Positions 12,040 to 23,660 are shown, numbered from the stretch's first letter. The stretch is DNA of 64,000 nucleotides from Heterohyrax brucei (GCA_028571685.1 CM053142.1:130564796-130628795); one strand, 5' to 3'. Program-made: numbers and translations. The notes: generated by a model from the sequence alone, not told the origin.

Positions 12040-12620
12040 ACTGGTTGAAATCTATGCCCTACTAGTTATTCTATATTTCATCCATCACCCTTGAAGATGT
12101 TCCTGACAAGAGGCAGTTGAAAGACTAGGGTAGGAGAGTCTCAAAGAGCAAGCAAGCGCAGTAGAGAGGAGAATGCTGTAAGATAAGACTGAACGAGAAC
12201 ACACAACACCCTGCAAGCCAGGCCAGAGTGAGGAGAGTAAGGTGACTAGGATGCAGTGTTAATGAGGCATTCACTCACAGGGAAATGCAAGCAGCATTTG
12301 CAAAGTCCTGGGGGTCAGCAGAAACCTTGGTAGCATAGTAATTAAGTGCTATAGTTGCTAACCAAAAGATTGACATTTCAAATTCACCAGGTGCTCCTTA
12401 GAAATTCTATGGGGCACTTCTGCTCTGTCTGTAAGGTTGCTATGAGTCTGAATCAACAGCAGTGGATTTGGTTTTTTGGTTTCTGAGGATCAGCGCCTCC
12501 TAGATGCTTCATTGGCCTCATCTTCGTTCCAGTTCTGCTGGATTCTGTTTTATGAAGCTTTTTTATTAAGCCAGAGGCAATTAAAAGTCATTGAGAGATT
12601 TTGAAAGGTGAGGGAGGTGG
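12040..12620 (-). repeat. L2 LINE remnant
   Basis: GGGAAATGCAAGCAGCATTT and GCAAAGTCCTGGGGGTCAG are antisense L2 phrases. Split by the AfroSINE at 12319. Confidence 0.5.
12319..12483 (+). mobile_element. AfroSINE
   Basis: Full length, inserted in an L2 remnant. The tail lacks part of the GAGTCGGAATCGACTCGACG segment. Confidence 0.88.
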
Positions 12621-13047
12621 GTGTCATAATGGGATGTGCACTTTGAAACGTTCCCCCTGGTTATGCAGAATAGGAGAAAGCTAGCCAGAAGGCCAGTGTG
12701 GGCAGTAGATGGTGCTTATGAGAAGTGGGATCTGGCTGGGAACTCAGACCTTCTGCAAAGGCTACATGGGCTCTCTGGAATATCTTGCTCAAATACGCTT
12801 CAGTGTCCCCACAACTAACCTTCACAGACTATTCTGACTTCAATAGCTATCATCTATAATCTCGGTAGTATAGGATCCAACATAATACTCTTGCCTGGCT
12901 CTGAGACCTCAGTACGTACACCAAAAGTGTTTCTGGAACTTGGGGAAAGGACCCCAGTACCTGCACCAAAAGTAAGCCCACGAACACTGGTCTCAGCACC
13001 TGAGCATTGCTGGAACATCAACTTATCAGAAAAGACAGAAATAATGT

Positions 13048-13396
13048 AGAAGTTGTTGCTGCTAGCTGCCACTGAATCAGTTACAACTCTTAGGGATTCT
13101 GTGCACAGCAACCGAACAAAACACTGCCTAGTCCTGAGTGACCCTTACATTTATTGCTATGTTTGAGGCCACTATTGCAGCCACTATGTCAGTCCATCTC
13201 ATTGAGGATTTTCCTCTCTTTTGCTGATCCTCTAGTTTACCAAACATGATGTCCTTCTCCAGCGATTGGTCTCACCTAATAACATGTCCAAGGTATGTGA
13301 GATGAAATCTCACCATCCTTGCTTCTGACAAGTATTCTCACTGTACTTCTCCTAAAACAGACTTGATTCATTCTTTGGCAATTAGCTGTATCTTTA
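13048..13396 (-). mobile_element. RTE LINE 3' end, left part
   Basis: Reverse complement of the same RTE 3' region as at 32.8-33.2 kb. Shared phrases include CAGTCCATCTCATTGAGGA and ATGATGTCCTTCTCCAG. It is interrupted at 13402 by an LTR and continues after 14039. Confidence 0.8.
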
Positions 13397-13401
13397 ATAT
13401 T

Positions 13402-14034
13402 TGTGGTGGTCACAATGATGTCAACTCAGCTACTCCACATTTAGCTGCTGTATTAAGTGGCAGCGTGGGGTTTGTGGTGGCTTCCCACCCCTCAGCTCTC
13501 TCATCTCTGGACCTTCCACTACTACTGCTGGTCTGCTCACGTAGCCAGGAGCTCCTGCTCTCTTCTTCCAGCATCTGGTCCCTGGACTTGAACTAGCAGC
13601 TGTGGATTCATCAATCCTTACAGTCAGCACTTGAGAGTTCTGCTCCCTGACCTGTCAATCCTGGGCTCACCAGCTTCTGCCGCTTCGTCTCACCACCAGC
13701 CTGGGACCCACTGACCTACACAAGCGGTGATCTAGAACTCTGGTCTCTGACCTGCTGACTGTGGGTTCCTCAGCTTCCATGGCCATGTGAGGCTTGTGCT
13801 GGAACTTGGGAAATTCAGCTTCTGTGGTTGTATGAGCAGTTTCCTATATCTATATCTATATCTATATCTATATCTATATCTATATCTATATCTATATCTA
13901 TATCTATATCTATATCTATATCTATATCTATATCTATATCTATATCTATATCTATCTATCTATATATTATAAATCTTTCCTTGTACCTACATGTGTTACT
14001 GGTTTTGCTTCCCTAGAAAACCCAGCCTAAGACA
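13402..14034. mobile_element. Solo LTR with internal hexanucleotide microsatellite
   Basis: The element begins TGTGGTGG, ends CTAAGACA and is flanked by a perfect 5-bp duplication ATATT (13397-13401 and 14035-14039), the hallmarks of an LTR insertion. It lies inside an RTE fragment. The (CTATAT)n tract sits just before the 3' end, whose TGGTTTTGCTTCCCTAGA and CCCAGCCTAAGACA recur at 23.6 kb. No internal retroviral genes are present. Confidence 0.8.
13845..13967. repeat. (CTATAT)n microsatellite
   Basis: Roughly twenty copies of the hexanucleotide CTATAT, ending in a few CTAT units. It produces spurious open frames of alternating Leu-Tyr or Ile-Ser. Confidence 0.98.
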
Positions 14035-14135
14035 ATATTCTTTTCCAATAATGTAATTTAAAGACATCAGTTCTTCCTTGGTCTTCTTTATTCATTGTGA
14101 CATCTTGAGAAGTGTCAAGCACCTTCTTCGTTTTT
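14035..14135 (-). mobile_element. RTE LINE 3' end, right part
   Basis: After the LTR the RTE match continues (AAAGACATCAGTTCTTCCTT, GGTCTTCTTTATTCATTGTG). The first five bases are the second copy of the LTR target duplication. Confidence 0.7.
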
Positions 14136-14179
14136 GGTTTTCTAGCTCTAGGTCTTTGCACATTTCATTATAATACCTT

Positions 14180-15246
14180 ACTCTGTCTTCTTGAGCCAGC
14201 ATTTGAAATCTTCTGAAATACTAGCAGCAAAAGAACCACTGAGTATAACTCCAAAGCCCAACAACTGTGTCTATGTCCCCCAGGTACCAAGTCTGCAAGG
14301 GGTGAAATGTAAACTGGAATTAGGAAGCTTTTTGTTGTATGTAGCAAAAAAAAAAAAAAAAAAAAAACTCAAATTGACTTAAAACAATGAAGGAGATTAA
14401 GTCTACCAGTTTACTAAGAGACAGTATGTTACCGGACAAAACTCTGGGTTCACGCCACTTGCCATGGATCGAATTTCTGAGACAGGAACTTGGGAAAAGG
14501 ATCAAAGGTTTCTATTTCTGTGCTTCCAGCAACAGAGGGGACAGACAGCGTCTCCGAAGTTGTCAGGCAAAGGAAAGGTTTTTAAAGGGAGAAGCTATAA
14601 GCAGGTCAGGTGCAGGTATCAGGGTGAAACAACACTGACAGCTGGAGAGCAGCACCCATCCAGTAGAAGGCCAGGTGAAATATGCATCAGGAACTGGGAA
14701 CTGGGGTCCAGAGGGTGAAGATACATGTATCAGGAACTGGGGTCCAGAGGCTCTCAGTTGTCACCTGAGCATGGGTCCTCAAACTGATGCCTTCATTTGT
14801 TTGATGATCCTAAAAAGAAGCTGTAAAGGCTGTAAAGATTTTCTCAGTGATTCCTGCAAGTTAATGCGTGATTTCCTGCCTGAGCCAGGTCATGTTAAGG
14901 AGCCAGGAATGTTAACAAAAGCAGGTAAAGAATTAGTCCTGACTACCCACTTCAATCTTCTTTGAAAATGGGGCCCGCCTCCAGCTTCAAGTACATGTTT
15001 GAGTCATAGTTTAATTTAGCATCCAGATTCACTTCTTCACGATTCTCCGGAATTTGACCTCTTGTGTTGGTCTCATTGTTTAGGCTAAATTTCTTCATAG
15101 TAATAGCATGCATCCAATAGCAACTGTTAACAATTGTTCTCATTCACATCAGAAAGATACAACATTCCTTCTTTTAATTACAGATACAGAGTTTATAAGC
15201 TTCAGAATGATTGGGCTGACCCTGAATTAATCCCCATGCCAAAAGA
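14180..15246. other. No feature recognised
   Basis: Apart from the poly(A) run, two near copies of CAGGAACTGGGGTCCAGAGG-type text around 14690-14755 form a small local repeat. Confidence 0.45.
14346..14367. repeat. Poly(A) run
   Basis: Twenty-two A. No recognisable retrocopy ends here, though a decayed one is possible. Confidence 0.9.
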
Positions 15247-15411
15247 CAAACCAGCAAATCCACTGCCATCAAGTTGATTCTGACTCATAGCCACCCTATA
15301 GGACAGAGTAGAACTGCTCCATAAAGTTTCCAAGGAGCACCTGATGGATTTAAACTGCCAACTTTTTGATTAGCAGCCCATAGCACCTAACCTCTATGCA
15401 ACTAGGGTTTC
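15247..15411 (-). mobile_element. AfroSINE
   Basis: Full length, from AAACCAGCAAATCCACTGCC to GCAACTAGGGTTTCC. Confidence 0.9.
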
Positions 15412-15680
15412 CTAACAGCTAGGTTAATTCTGTTGATGCTGTGTTGCCTGGACCACTCAAGGCACAAGGACCTTGACCAACCTGAGTCCAACCTTTGAAC
15501 CAAGTATGGGATCATTATTACTCTAACTGCATGGCAGCTACTCAGTGTCAACAACCAGAGATGCCTCATTGACCATACTAGATAAAATAGTAACTTTCTG
15601 TACTCACTCTCCTCCTTTCCCTAACCTCTTACTTTATTTTTGTTCTATAGTTCTGATTCTCCAATGTATTACATTTTAAT

Positions 15681-15860
15681 TGTTGTTAGTGCCAGTCGAG
15701 TGAGTACCTGAGTCATGGTGACCCTATGAGTTCCATGAGATTTCCTTGACTATAATCTTTATGGAAGAAGATCACCGGGTCTTTCTTCTGCAGCACTGCT
15801 GGGTAGGCTTGAATCACCAACTTTTTTATTGGTAGCTGAATGCAAACCGTTATCACTACC
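15681..15860 (-). mobile_element. AfroSINE long variant
   Basis: TGTTGTTAGTGCCAGTCGAG tail end, the middle TAATCTTTATGGAAGAAGAT module and a degraded head. Confidence 0.75.
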
Positions 15861-15881
15861 TAAGAAGCTAATTTTCTATAA

Positions 15882-16041
15882 AACCTGAAACACATTGCCA
15901 TCCACTCAATTCCAAGTCATAATGACCCTATAGAAGAGAGTGGAACTGCCCCACAGAGTTTCTAATGAGCATCCAGTGTATTCAAACTTTGGACCTTTTG
16001 GTTAGCAGCTGAGCTCTTAACCACCGTGCCACCAAGTTCCC
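15882..16041 (-). mobile_element. AfroSINE
   Basis: Full length and diverged. Follows a long-variant copy at 15681-15860 in the same orientation. Confidence 0.85.
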
Positions 16042-16084
16042 TAACTAATTACATATTTGTATTAATTTATGTGTTGCATGTCTT

Positions 16085-16195
16085 ACAGAAGAAGACTGTA
16101 AGCTCTGCGAGAGTAGAGGATTTGTTTTGTTCCCAGTGCCTAGAACTGTGCCTGACATAAACAACTATTTATTGGATGAATGAATGAATGAGTGA
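16085..16195 (+). repeat. L2 LINE terminus
   Basis: TGTAAGCTCTGCGAGAGTAG, CCTAGAACTGTGCCTGACAT and a GAAT repeat at the end. Confidence 0.8.
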
Positions 16196-16703
16196 GTCGG
16201 TATAGCATGTGTAGCTGATAAGGAAGCTGAGGACTGCTGTTGTGGAAAAGTTAACTGTGAATGGAAGAACAACAGGACCGTGTTTGGAGTCTGAAGCTGA
16301 GTTTGAAGCCAAGTTTCTGCCTGTAAAATGGAAGTGATTCCTATGTGTTACGTGCTGAAGGAAAAGATCTAGAGGCAGGAGAGTTTGAAGTGCAGCCAGC
16401 ATGCTCTTTTCCTAGTGTAATTCTACTGGAGGAAGAAACTGACTTCCATCTCTTATTTCAAGAGGCAAAGAAAAACGTCAGGTACATACTAACATTTTGG
16501 TAGATATTGATAGCTAGACTTTAATGGCTCTGAGAAATTAACTGAAAAGGATTGGGCTTGTGAGCTGCAGAGGACTTGTAAAGCAAAGAAAATGGTGAAG
16601 AAAATAAAGAATTTCACTTTAAAAGGAAGAATGAAAGGAGTATATTGGGTGGACAAAATGGCATGGAGAAGGACATGGAAACATAAATCAGAATGTGTCA
16701 TAC

Positions 16704-16869
16704 AAACCAAACCAAAACCCAGAGCCATCTCATCAATTCTGACTCATAGCAACCCTATAGGACAGAGTAGAACTGCCCCATACAGTTTCCAAGGAGCGCC
16801 TGGTAGATGTGAACTACCATCCTTCTGGTTAGCAGCCATAGCACTTAACCACTAGGCAACCAGGGTTTC
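16704..16869 (-). mobile_element. AfroSINE
   Basis: Full length with an intact AAACCAAACCAAAACCC tail. Forms an inverted pair with the copy at 16913. Confidence 0.92.
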
Positions 16870-16912
16870 TAATGAGGGGCTTTAAAAAAATCATGGACCT
16901 ATATCAAGGGAG

Positions 16913-17066
16913 GAAATCTTGGTGGCCTGGTGGTTAAGTGCTATGGCTGCTAACCAAAAGGTCGGTGGTTCAAATCCACCAGGAGCTCCTTGGAAACTGT
17001 ATGGGGCAGTTCTGCTCTGTCCTGTAAGGTCACTATGACTCAACGGCAATGCATTTTTGTTTTTAC
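16913..17066 (+). mobile_element. AfroSINE
   Basis: Full-length head with a clear B-box-like GGTCGGTGGTTCAAATCC. A short deletion removes part of the GAGTCGGAATCGACTCAACG tail. Confidence 0.92.
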
Positions 17067-17099
17067 CAAGGAAAGCATTCAGCCAAGGGGTAGTGAGAG

Positions 17100-17190
17100 G
17101 TAGATTTGTAAATCTGCTCAGTCACTTAATTCAGCAAATGCTTGTTGAACATGGACTATGTGCTGGACTTTTGGTTAAGACTGATGGATA
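17100..17190 (-). repeat. L2 LINE terminus
   Basis: AATGCTTGTTGAACATGGAC and TATGTGCTGGACTTTTGG. Confidence 0.5.
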
Positions 17191-17204
17191 ATAGAAGGTA
17201 TGCA

Positions 17205-17315
17205 ATGGACTCTGCAGAGTGTCAGGTTAATGAGCTGAAAAGAGATCATGCTGTCTCATGGAGTTATTTTAAGGATTAAGCAAATTGTCTACCTAGAAGG
17301 GCTTTGTAAACCATT
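17205..17315 (+). repeat. MIR SINE fragment
   Basis: TTTTAAGGATTAAGCAAATT and AGGGCTTTGTAAACCATTAT resemble the 3' part of MIR. Confidence 0.4.
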
Positions 17316-17914
17316 ATGCTCTGGAATTATTAGTCGGCTGGTGCTGACTTGGTAAAAGCGGCATTTTAAGCCATGCACTTAACCAGGAAGCCACAACCAA
17401 TATATTTCTGAAGATCACATAGTGTGTCAGAATTTAAAAAGCATAGTTACAGATAAAGTGGGAAATCCCTAAAATGGATTAAACACCATCAGGTAACAGA
17501 TCTGTTTTATGCCTTAAGAGCAGAAACTTCTACAATGAGGTTATAAACTCAACTTTTTCCAGATTGGACTCAGACTCTAAGACGTCTGTCCTGAAGTTGA
17601 CAAAACCTTTTTCTGTTATCTCATTTAGAAGTTACTTTGTGGCACATTGCAAATGACTAAAAGAAATAGGAAGTCACTACAAAGCTCTGTATCTAATAGA
17701 AACATAGGAAACAATCAAATCTATGTGTCATGTTCTTCAGAACAATCTTCTTTCATAAAGTGACCTTCTTAGCAGTAACAGTCATTCTTCCAAAGCATCT
17801 TTTAATGTCAGAATTATTACAGTTGTTAATACAGAATTCTTAGAATGCTTACATCTCTCTTAATTCTGACAAACTTGCCAAAACCTTGGTTACATGTAAT
17901 AAATAATGTCTCAT

Positions 17915-18515
17915 TAATTCTTTCATTTGACTTTTTGTGTCCCTACTATGTTCTAGGCTTTTATTTAAATATTAGTAATACAAAGATCAAACAAAGTGTA
18001 AACCTTGTTCTCAAGGAGCTTTCAACCTGTTGAGAGTATAAGGGAGTAAAAGTAGGAATACAGCGCAAAAAATGGCACATTATAAGTAGTTAGGGGACAT
18101 CCTGGCAGCAAGAAAAATCCAGAGGATGGACAAGAATATGAAATGTGGCAACAATGACTAGGTAGTCATAAACAACACGGACAGGGCCTCTGTTCTCATG
18201 AAGCTTATATTTTAGTGGGTCAGAAGGAGAAATAAGCAAGAAAATCAACAAAGTAATCTGGTACAGTAGAAATAATACAAAGAAAATAAGCAAGGTGACA
18301 TGATTAGAATCACCAGGAGGAGAGAGGGAAGTCTTCTTTAGCTAGGTCAAGAACATCTGGAAGGAAAGGTGCTTGAACTGAGACCTGGGTGGAATGCATA
18401 GGACTGGGGGGAGGACATTGTAGCAAGGTCACATGCCCCAAATCGGGAGTCAACTTTGCACATTTTAGAAACAGAAAGACCACCAAAGAGATGAGGCCAG
18501 AGAGGAAGTACCAAC
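17915..18515 (-). repeat. L2 LINE remnant
   Basis: Starts at the L2 terminus (CCCTACTATGTTCTAGG) and includes GGAGCTTTCAACCTG, GAAGCTTATATTTTAGTGGG and GAACTGAGACCTGGGTGGAA. Possibly two overlapping copies. Confidence 0.6.
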
Positions 18516-18934
18516 AGCTCAGGTAAGACTTCTCAGCCATACAATAAGGTTTATTCTCATGCAAGTGAAGTCACAAAAAATACTAACCTGGAAGGTATAA
18601 TGCTTTGATTTACTTTTAAAGATCCTTCCAGAAGCTGTGATGAGGCTGCCATCAGAGGCAGAGGTAGGACGAGACAAGAAGATCTTCTGCAGGGAGAGCT
18701 CTTTAGTTGCTGTGCTAGAGATATCAGTGGCATGGGCCAGGCCATGTTGCTGTGAGCAGGAGGAGAAGCAGCAGTGTACAGGTACATTTGAGAGACAGAA
18801 CTCAAAGAATATGCTGATGAATCTGGTCTGGGATGTGAGAAACAAGAAGCAATCATCTAGTGTCATCTACATTGTTGGCTCAAGGGTAGGTGGTAGTTTA
18901 CCATTTAATAATAATTACTCATGCTTATAAAGTT

Positions 18935-19140
18935 TTTGTTTGTACTAGTAATAGCTCTAACCACTTGGCATGTATCACTTAATTAAATGCTTCAATTACC
19001 TTACAAAATACTTATCATTACCATCATCTTGATTCCAGATAAGAAAACAGAGAGCTCGAGAGATGAAGCTTACCCAGCTAGTAAATGACAGCCCATGACA
19101 GAACTCCGGCTCTCTCGGCTCCACAGGCAGGGTTTAACCA
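18935..19140 (-). repeat. MIR SINE
   Basis: Contains TACCATCATCTTGATTCCAG, GATAAGAAAACAGAGAGCTC and AGCTAGTAAATGACAG, the MIR core read in antisense. Confidence 0.75.
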
Positions 19141-20013
19141 TTATTACTTCATTCTGCTTTGTATTACCAAAATGCTGAAGACTCAGGATGGGGTAATATT
19201 AGAAGGAGAAACAAACCTTCTGCTTTTGACCTATTATGTTTAAATGCCTTACATAGATATGACAAGAACACAACTGGATATATAAGTATGGATTTCAGCA
19301 GCTGGGTCAAGCCTGGAGATATAAATGGAGTTATTAGCATACAGATTATGTTTAAGCTTGTTAAATTAAATATACCTAGAGTAGTTGTGTGCAATGGATG
19401 GGAAGGGGGCTGAGTCTGAGCTCTAAGGTCCTCCGATACATACTATTTAGATAGAAAAGGAACTAGCATGGAAGACTGGGAAGTAATAGCCAAATGAGAA
19501 AGGAGGAAGCTTAGGAAAGTGTGGAATCTCAGAAATGAGTGATTAAAATGTTGATTTGATTTTCAGGCGGGCTCTGACCTCACAAGATGGCTACAACAGT
19601 TCTGGTTTATAACTTTCCTAGATCAAGACTCATAAATAAGAGAGAGACTCTTTCCCAGAGCTCCTTTGAAATCCTGACATTTGTTCTGATTGGGTCTTCT
19701 TGGGTCATGGGCCCATCCTTGGATTCTATACCAGTTTATCCTTTGGCTAAGGTAGCCAAAGGGTAGAGTGCTACCCCTAACACATGGATGAAAGTGGTAG
19801 AAAAGTAGGTCCCCAAATGAAAATCTGGAACTCCACCATCCAATTATACACTGTACCTGCCTGGAATTTTGAAAATTGTCATATCTAAAAATCCCAGAGA
19901 GAATAAATTTTTGTGAAGAGAATCTTTCTTACCAGCATCAAAAATGGCCTCAAAAGATCACCTTACTAAATGATCCTTGTTGCTGTTCCTCATTACGCCC
20001 CTACTATATCTGC
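19141..20013. other. No feature recognised
   Basis: No repeat or exon identified. Frames up to 84 codons on both strands near 19160-19410 appear random. Confidence 0.45.
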
Positions 20014-20172
20014 TCAGGAAACCCCGGTGGCATAGAGGTGCTACGTCTGCTAACCATAAGGTCAGCAGTTGGCATCCATCAAGCACTCCTTGGAAACTCT
20101 GTGAAATGGTTCTACTCTGTCTGATAGGGTTGCTAGAATCGACTTGACAGCACTGGGTTTGGTTTTTTTTTT
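20014..20172 (+). mobile_element. AfroSINE
   Basis: Head with an 8-base deletion after GGCATAG, ending in a T-run at 20161-20174. Confidence 0.9.
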
Positions 20173-20489
20173 TCCGCTTTTAATATCTGCTCAGGATAAG
20201 CCAATCTAAGTCTGATCTAAATGAGGCAAGACTCAAACATACGTGATATTGGTAAATGGAAACACAGCCAATCAGCAGAGCCTCAGTTTGAATCACTTGC
20301 TTTGGAAACAATTCAGTTTAAAAGAAATGTGACCACATGATTGGGAAGTCTTTTGACTCACCTCCTTACAGAGTTTCTATCCTGTCTGGAAGGTGAAGTT
20401 AGGAAACAGGCCTTGGTTAGGGTTTTTAGCATCACTGGCAAAGGAGTTTCTTGGTTCCTCCCCCTCATGACTGCACATTCCATTCACTC

Positions 20490-20625
20490 ATTTACTTATT
20501 CACTCATTCAGTCATTCACCAAAAGTTTGCTGAGCATCTACCCAGGTCAAGGACTGTTTAAGTCCTGGAGACACAACAGTGGACAATAAAAGACAAAAAT
20601 CTCTCCATTCACGAAACTTGCATGA
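20490..20625 (-). repeat. L2 LINE terminus
   Basis: TTCATTCAGTCATTC, GCTGAGCATCTACCCAGG and GGAGACACAACAGTGGACAA. Confidence 0.65.
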
Positions 20626-20691
20626 GGGAGATGGACTACACCAAATCAAGGTTAAAAGGTAAACAATTTGTATGGTATGTCACCCAAATGA

Positions 20692-20870
20692 CGAAACCCA
20701 CCACCGCCACTGAGTCAGTTCATACAGAACAGAGTAGAAATGCCCTATCAGATTTCCAAGGTTCTAGTCTTTATGCGAGCAGACTGCTACATCTTTCTCC
20801 CGCAGAGTGGCTGGTGAGTTCAAACATCAACCTCTCCGTTAGCAGACAAGTCTTAATTCGTACACCATCC
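20692..20870 (-). mobile_element. AfroSINE long variant
   Basis: The module GTCTTTATGCGAGCAGACTG, then CATCTTTCTCCCGCAGAGTG, is clear. The head is degraded. Confidence 0.75.
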
Positions 20871-21039
20871 ACCAAAAACCAAACTCATTGCTATCTAGTT
20901 GATTCCAACTCTTAGCAACTCTATAAGAGAGAGTAGAACTGCCACATAGGGCCTCCAGGGAGCAGCTGGTGGATTCAAACTGTTCATTCATCTTCCGGTT
21001 TAGCAGCTGAGCGCTTAGCCGCTGTGCCACCAGAGCCCC
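20871..21039 (-). mobile_element. AfroSINE
   Basis: Full length, directly downstream of a long-variant copy in the same orientation. Confidence 0.9.
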
Positions 21040-21879
21040 TTCTATGACATCCTAGGAAGTAATAAAACTATGGAGGGAGAAAATGGGATGTGGAGTGTCG
21101 TGGTAGGAGGTGTTCAGTTTTAAACAGAGTGACCATCTCTGTAAGGCTTGCTTGTATGCGACAACTACATTTATTTGTGAAGAAGTTTTTTCTTAACCAG
21201 TTAAAATCACAAAAGCAATGATGCATGAAGGCATTGAATGAAAGGTGATGACTGGGGCCCTATGAGACATCAGTATATTGCCCTTGGTCCTTAAAGGCTG
21301 CTGGGAGTTAATGGATCAAGTTTAATTTCCAGGAAAGTAGAGCACACCCTGAATTGGCTGACATTATGTGTTGCTTTCTTTTGGGAGAGTGAGAAGCAGA
21401 AAGAATTAGAGGGAGCTTTGGGCAGACACCTGAGTAGTGAGGGCCTCTTAACCCTGGAGGATTCTCATACCCCATCTCTGCCTCTCACAACAAACGCATG
21501 TATCTACATTCCTGGCTGGGTTTCTCCCTGTCTGTAAATATCCAGAGCAGCAGACAGCTGGTAAGAAACAGCCTCCCAGTTGAGGCTGGGAAATTTTGGG
21601 AAATGTCATGTTTATAGCAGAATCTTGACAGGAGACATTGACCTTGTAGTGGTAGAAAGGAAATGCAGTGTACCACCCAGGATGTGCTTCTACCTGCAAA
21701 ATTACCTGGAACGTTAAGACCAGTTTAAGTGTATCATTTTTGCTAGGTTCAGGTAAAGTTCCAAATTTACTATTGTGAAGAATGATCTGTAGGACATTTT
21801 AGGGTATACAGAAAATGTAAATGAAGCCAAGCCAAGTGCCATCAAATTTACATATAAAATGGGTGATCAATTTAACAAG

Positions 21880-22098
21880 TTATCAGGGAATGCAAACTAA
21901 AACACTGAGACACCATTTCTAGCCATCAGACTGGAAAAATAATTTAATGTTAATAATATTCAGTGGTAGCACAATGTGAGGGAAATTTGCACTGTAACAG
22001 TTATGGAAAATAATTTGGCAGTATTTTACCTATCATTTGATCTGCAGTCCTGCCTGTAGAAAGCAGTCCTATAAAAACATAAGTATAGATCAATAAAA
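21880..22098 (+). repeat. Old L1 ORF2 3' fragment
   Basis: GGGAATGCAAACTAAAACAC, TGAGACACCATTTCTAGCC and GGAAAATAATTTGGCAGTAT match the conserved L1 ORF2 C-terminal coding segment of ancient L1s. Confidence 0.7.
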
Positions 22099-22125
22099 GT
22101 GTGTGTTTGTGTGTGTGTGTGTGTA
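22099..22125. repeat. (TG)n microsatellite
   Basis: Short imperfect GT run just before an AfroSINE. Confidence 0.9.
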
Positions 22126-22129
22126 TAAA

Positions 22130-22288
22130 AAGACCACTGGCTGTGCGGTGGTTAAGAGCTACAGCTGCTAACCAAAAGGTCAGCTAATGGAATTCTCCCT
22201 CTGTTCCTTAGAAACTCTATCGGGCAGTTCTACTCAGTCCTATACAGTCCCTGTGAGCCCTGATCAACTTGAGAGCAATGGGTTACAT
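22130..22288 (+). mobile_element. AfroSINE
   Basis: Diverged copy directly after a TG microsatellite (22099-22125). Confidence 0.85.
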
Positions 22289-22539
22289 ATGCCTATTTAA
22301 TGAAAAGTTTCAAACTGAGGCACCCATGTCAGACCTCAGAATGGTAGAGCCAGTATGCATTCCCAGGAAATGAAAGGTCGGGATGTAAACCACCTTGGAA
22401 GAATATGTCAAGATGCAAATAATTTATTCTTGGATAAAATGTGTTCGTGACTAAAATCCTGTATAATTGATTAGAATCATGTATAGCCAATAAGAACCGT
22501 GGGTAACCAAACCAGCTGCTGCCGGTTTTCTTCACATTC

Positions 22540-22754
22540 TTGATACTAGCAGCCTCTCATCTAACTCTCAATTTGGGATTCATCAGTCCCTGAAACAGTA
22601 TGGGTCAGGAGAAGCCACCAGTTTGACCCACAGATTTAGGACTTGTCAGCCTCTACAACAGTGTGGTCCATTTCCTTAATGTACTTGTGTGTGTGTGTGA
22701 GTGTGTGTGTGTCTGTGTGTCTGTGTCTGTGTCCGTGTGCACGCACACTTGTGA
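22540..22754. mobile_element. LTR fragment, left part
   Basis: GGGATTCATCAGTCCCTGAA and GTGGTCCATTTCCTTAATGT resemble the same LTR family as 13402-14034, and a TG microsatellite again follows. The mariner element at 22755 and an AfroSINE appear to separate it from its 3' end at 23524-23660. Confidence 0.45.
22687..22742. repeat. (TG)n microsatellite, imperfect
   Basis: GT run broken by AG and CT units, in the position of the LTR-internal microsatellite. Confidence 0.9.
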
Positions 22755-23308
22755 AGACCGGCAATTGAGTTCATGAACTCATCCTAGAAAATGTGTTACA
22801 TACCTCATTGCTGATATCGCAATGGTCACCTTCAAAGTACTCCCCTTGGGAAGCTATGCATCAACACCAGCACCTAATCCACCCTCAAAGCAATCTTGGA
22901 GCTCTTTTTCTGGAATGGCCATCAGAGCTCTCATTGTGTTACCCTCGATGTCCTAAATGTCATCAGCACATCTCCCTCTCAATATTTCCTCTAGCTTCAG
23001 GTAAAGAAAAAAGTCATCAGGGACCAGATAAGGTGATTAGGTAGGGTGCTCCGGTACAGTTATTTGTTTACTGGCTAAAAACTCCCTCACAGATAATTGT
23101 ACAATTAAATTCTCTAACTTGTCAACTTGCCACAGTTCACAATGTCCATTCTAGAAAAAGTCCAAAATTGCTTTGAAGGGTGGACTAGGTGCTGGCCTTG
23201 GTGCACAGCTTTCCAAGGGGAGGACTTCAAAAGTGACCATAGTGATACCCAGCAATGAGATAGGCAACACTTAGAACAGTTAAGTTCGCTAACTTAATGG
23301 TTGGACCT
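22755..23308. mobile_element. Mariner-derived foldback element, copy 1
   Basis: A 554-bp element with long imperfect terminal inverted repeats. The right arm encodes, on the plus strand, NCFEGWTRCWPWCTAFQG ... DTQQ-stop, the C-terminus of a mariner transposase. The left arm encodes the same C-terminus on the minus strand (CCEGWIRCWCWCIASQGEYF). The part between them is upstream transposase sequence on the minus strand. No complete transposase can be made. Confidence 0.8.
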
Positions 23309-23370
23309 CATGTCTGTGAGTGTGTGCGTGTATGAAAGTTCAATCAGCCTGAAAATATATATAAATAAAA

Positions 23371-23523
23371 TATGTTTCCATCGAATCAATTTCAATTATG
23401 GTGACCCTATGGGACAGAGTGGGACAGTTGCATAGAGTTTCCAAAGAGTGCCTGATAGACTCAAAACTGTTGACTTTTTGGTTAACAGCTGTAGCTCTTA
23501 ACAACTACACCACAAGGGTATCC
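23371..23523 (-). mobile_element. AfroSINE
   Basis: Inserted between the mariner element and the 3' end of the LTR it interrupts. Confidence 0.88.
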
Positions 23524-23660
23524 AATATATGTCTGTGTGTGTGTACACATATATGTATGTATACATATATACAGATATGTATTTCCTTGCTATGTATGTG
23601 TATATATATGTATACGTATAGTTGGTTTTGCTTCTCTAGAGAACCCAGCCTAAGATATCA
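23524..23660. mobile_element. LTR fragment, 3' end
   Basis: A TG/TA-rich tract is followed by TGGTTTTGCTTCTCTAGAGA and ACCCAGCCTAAGATA, nearly identical to the end of the LTR at 14034. Confidence 0.6.

Noticed and set aside
13787-14016. Open frames of about 60 codons with Leu-Tyr or Ile-Ser repeats
   Set aside because: They are translations of the (CTATAT)n microsatellite.
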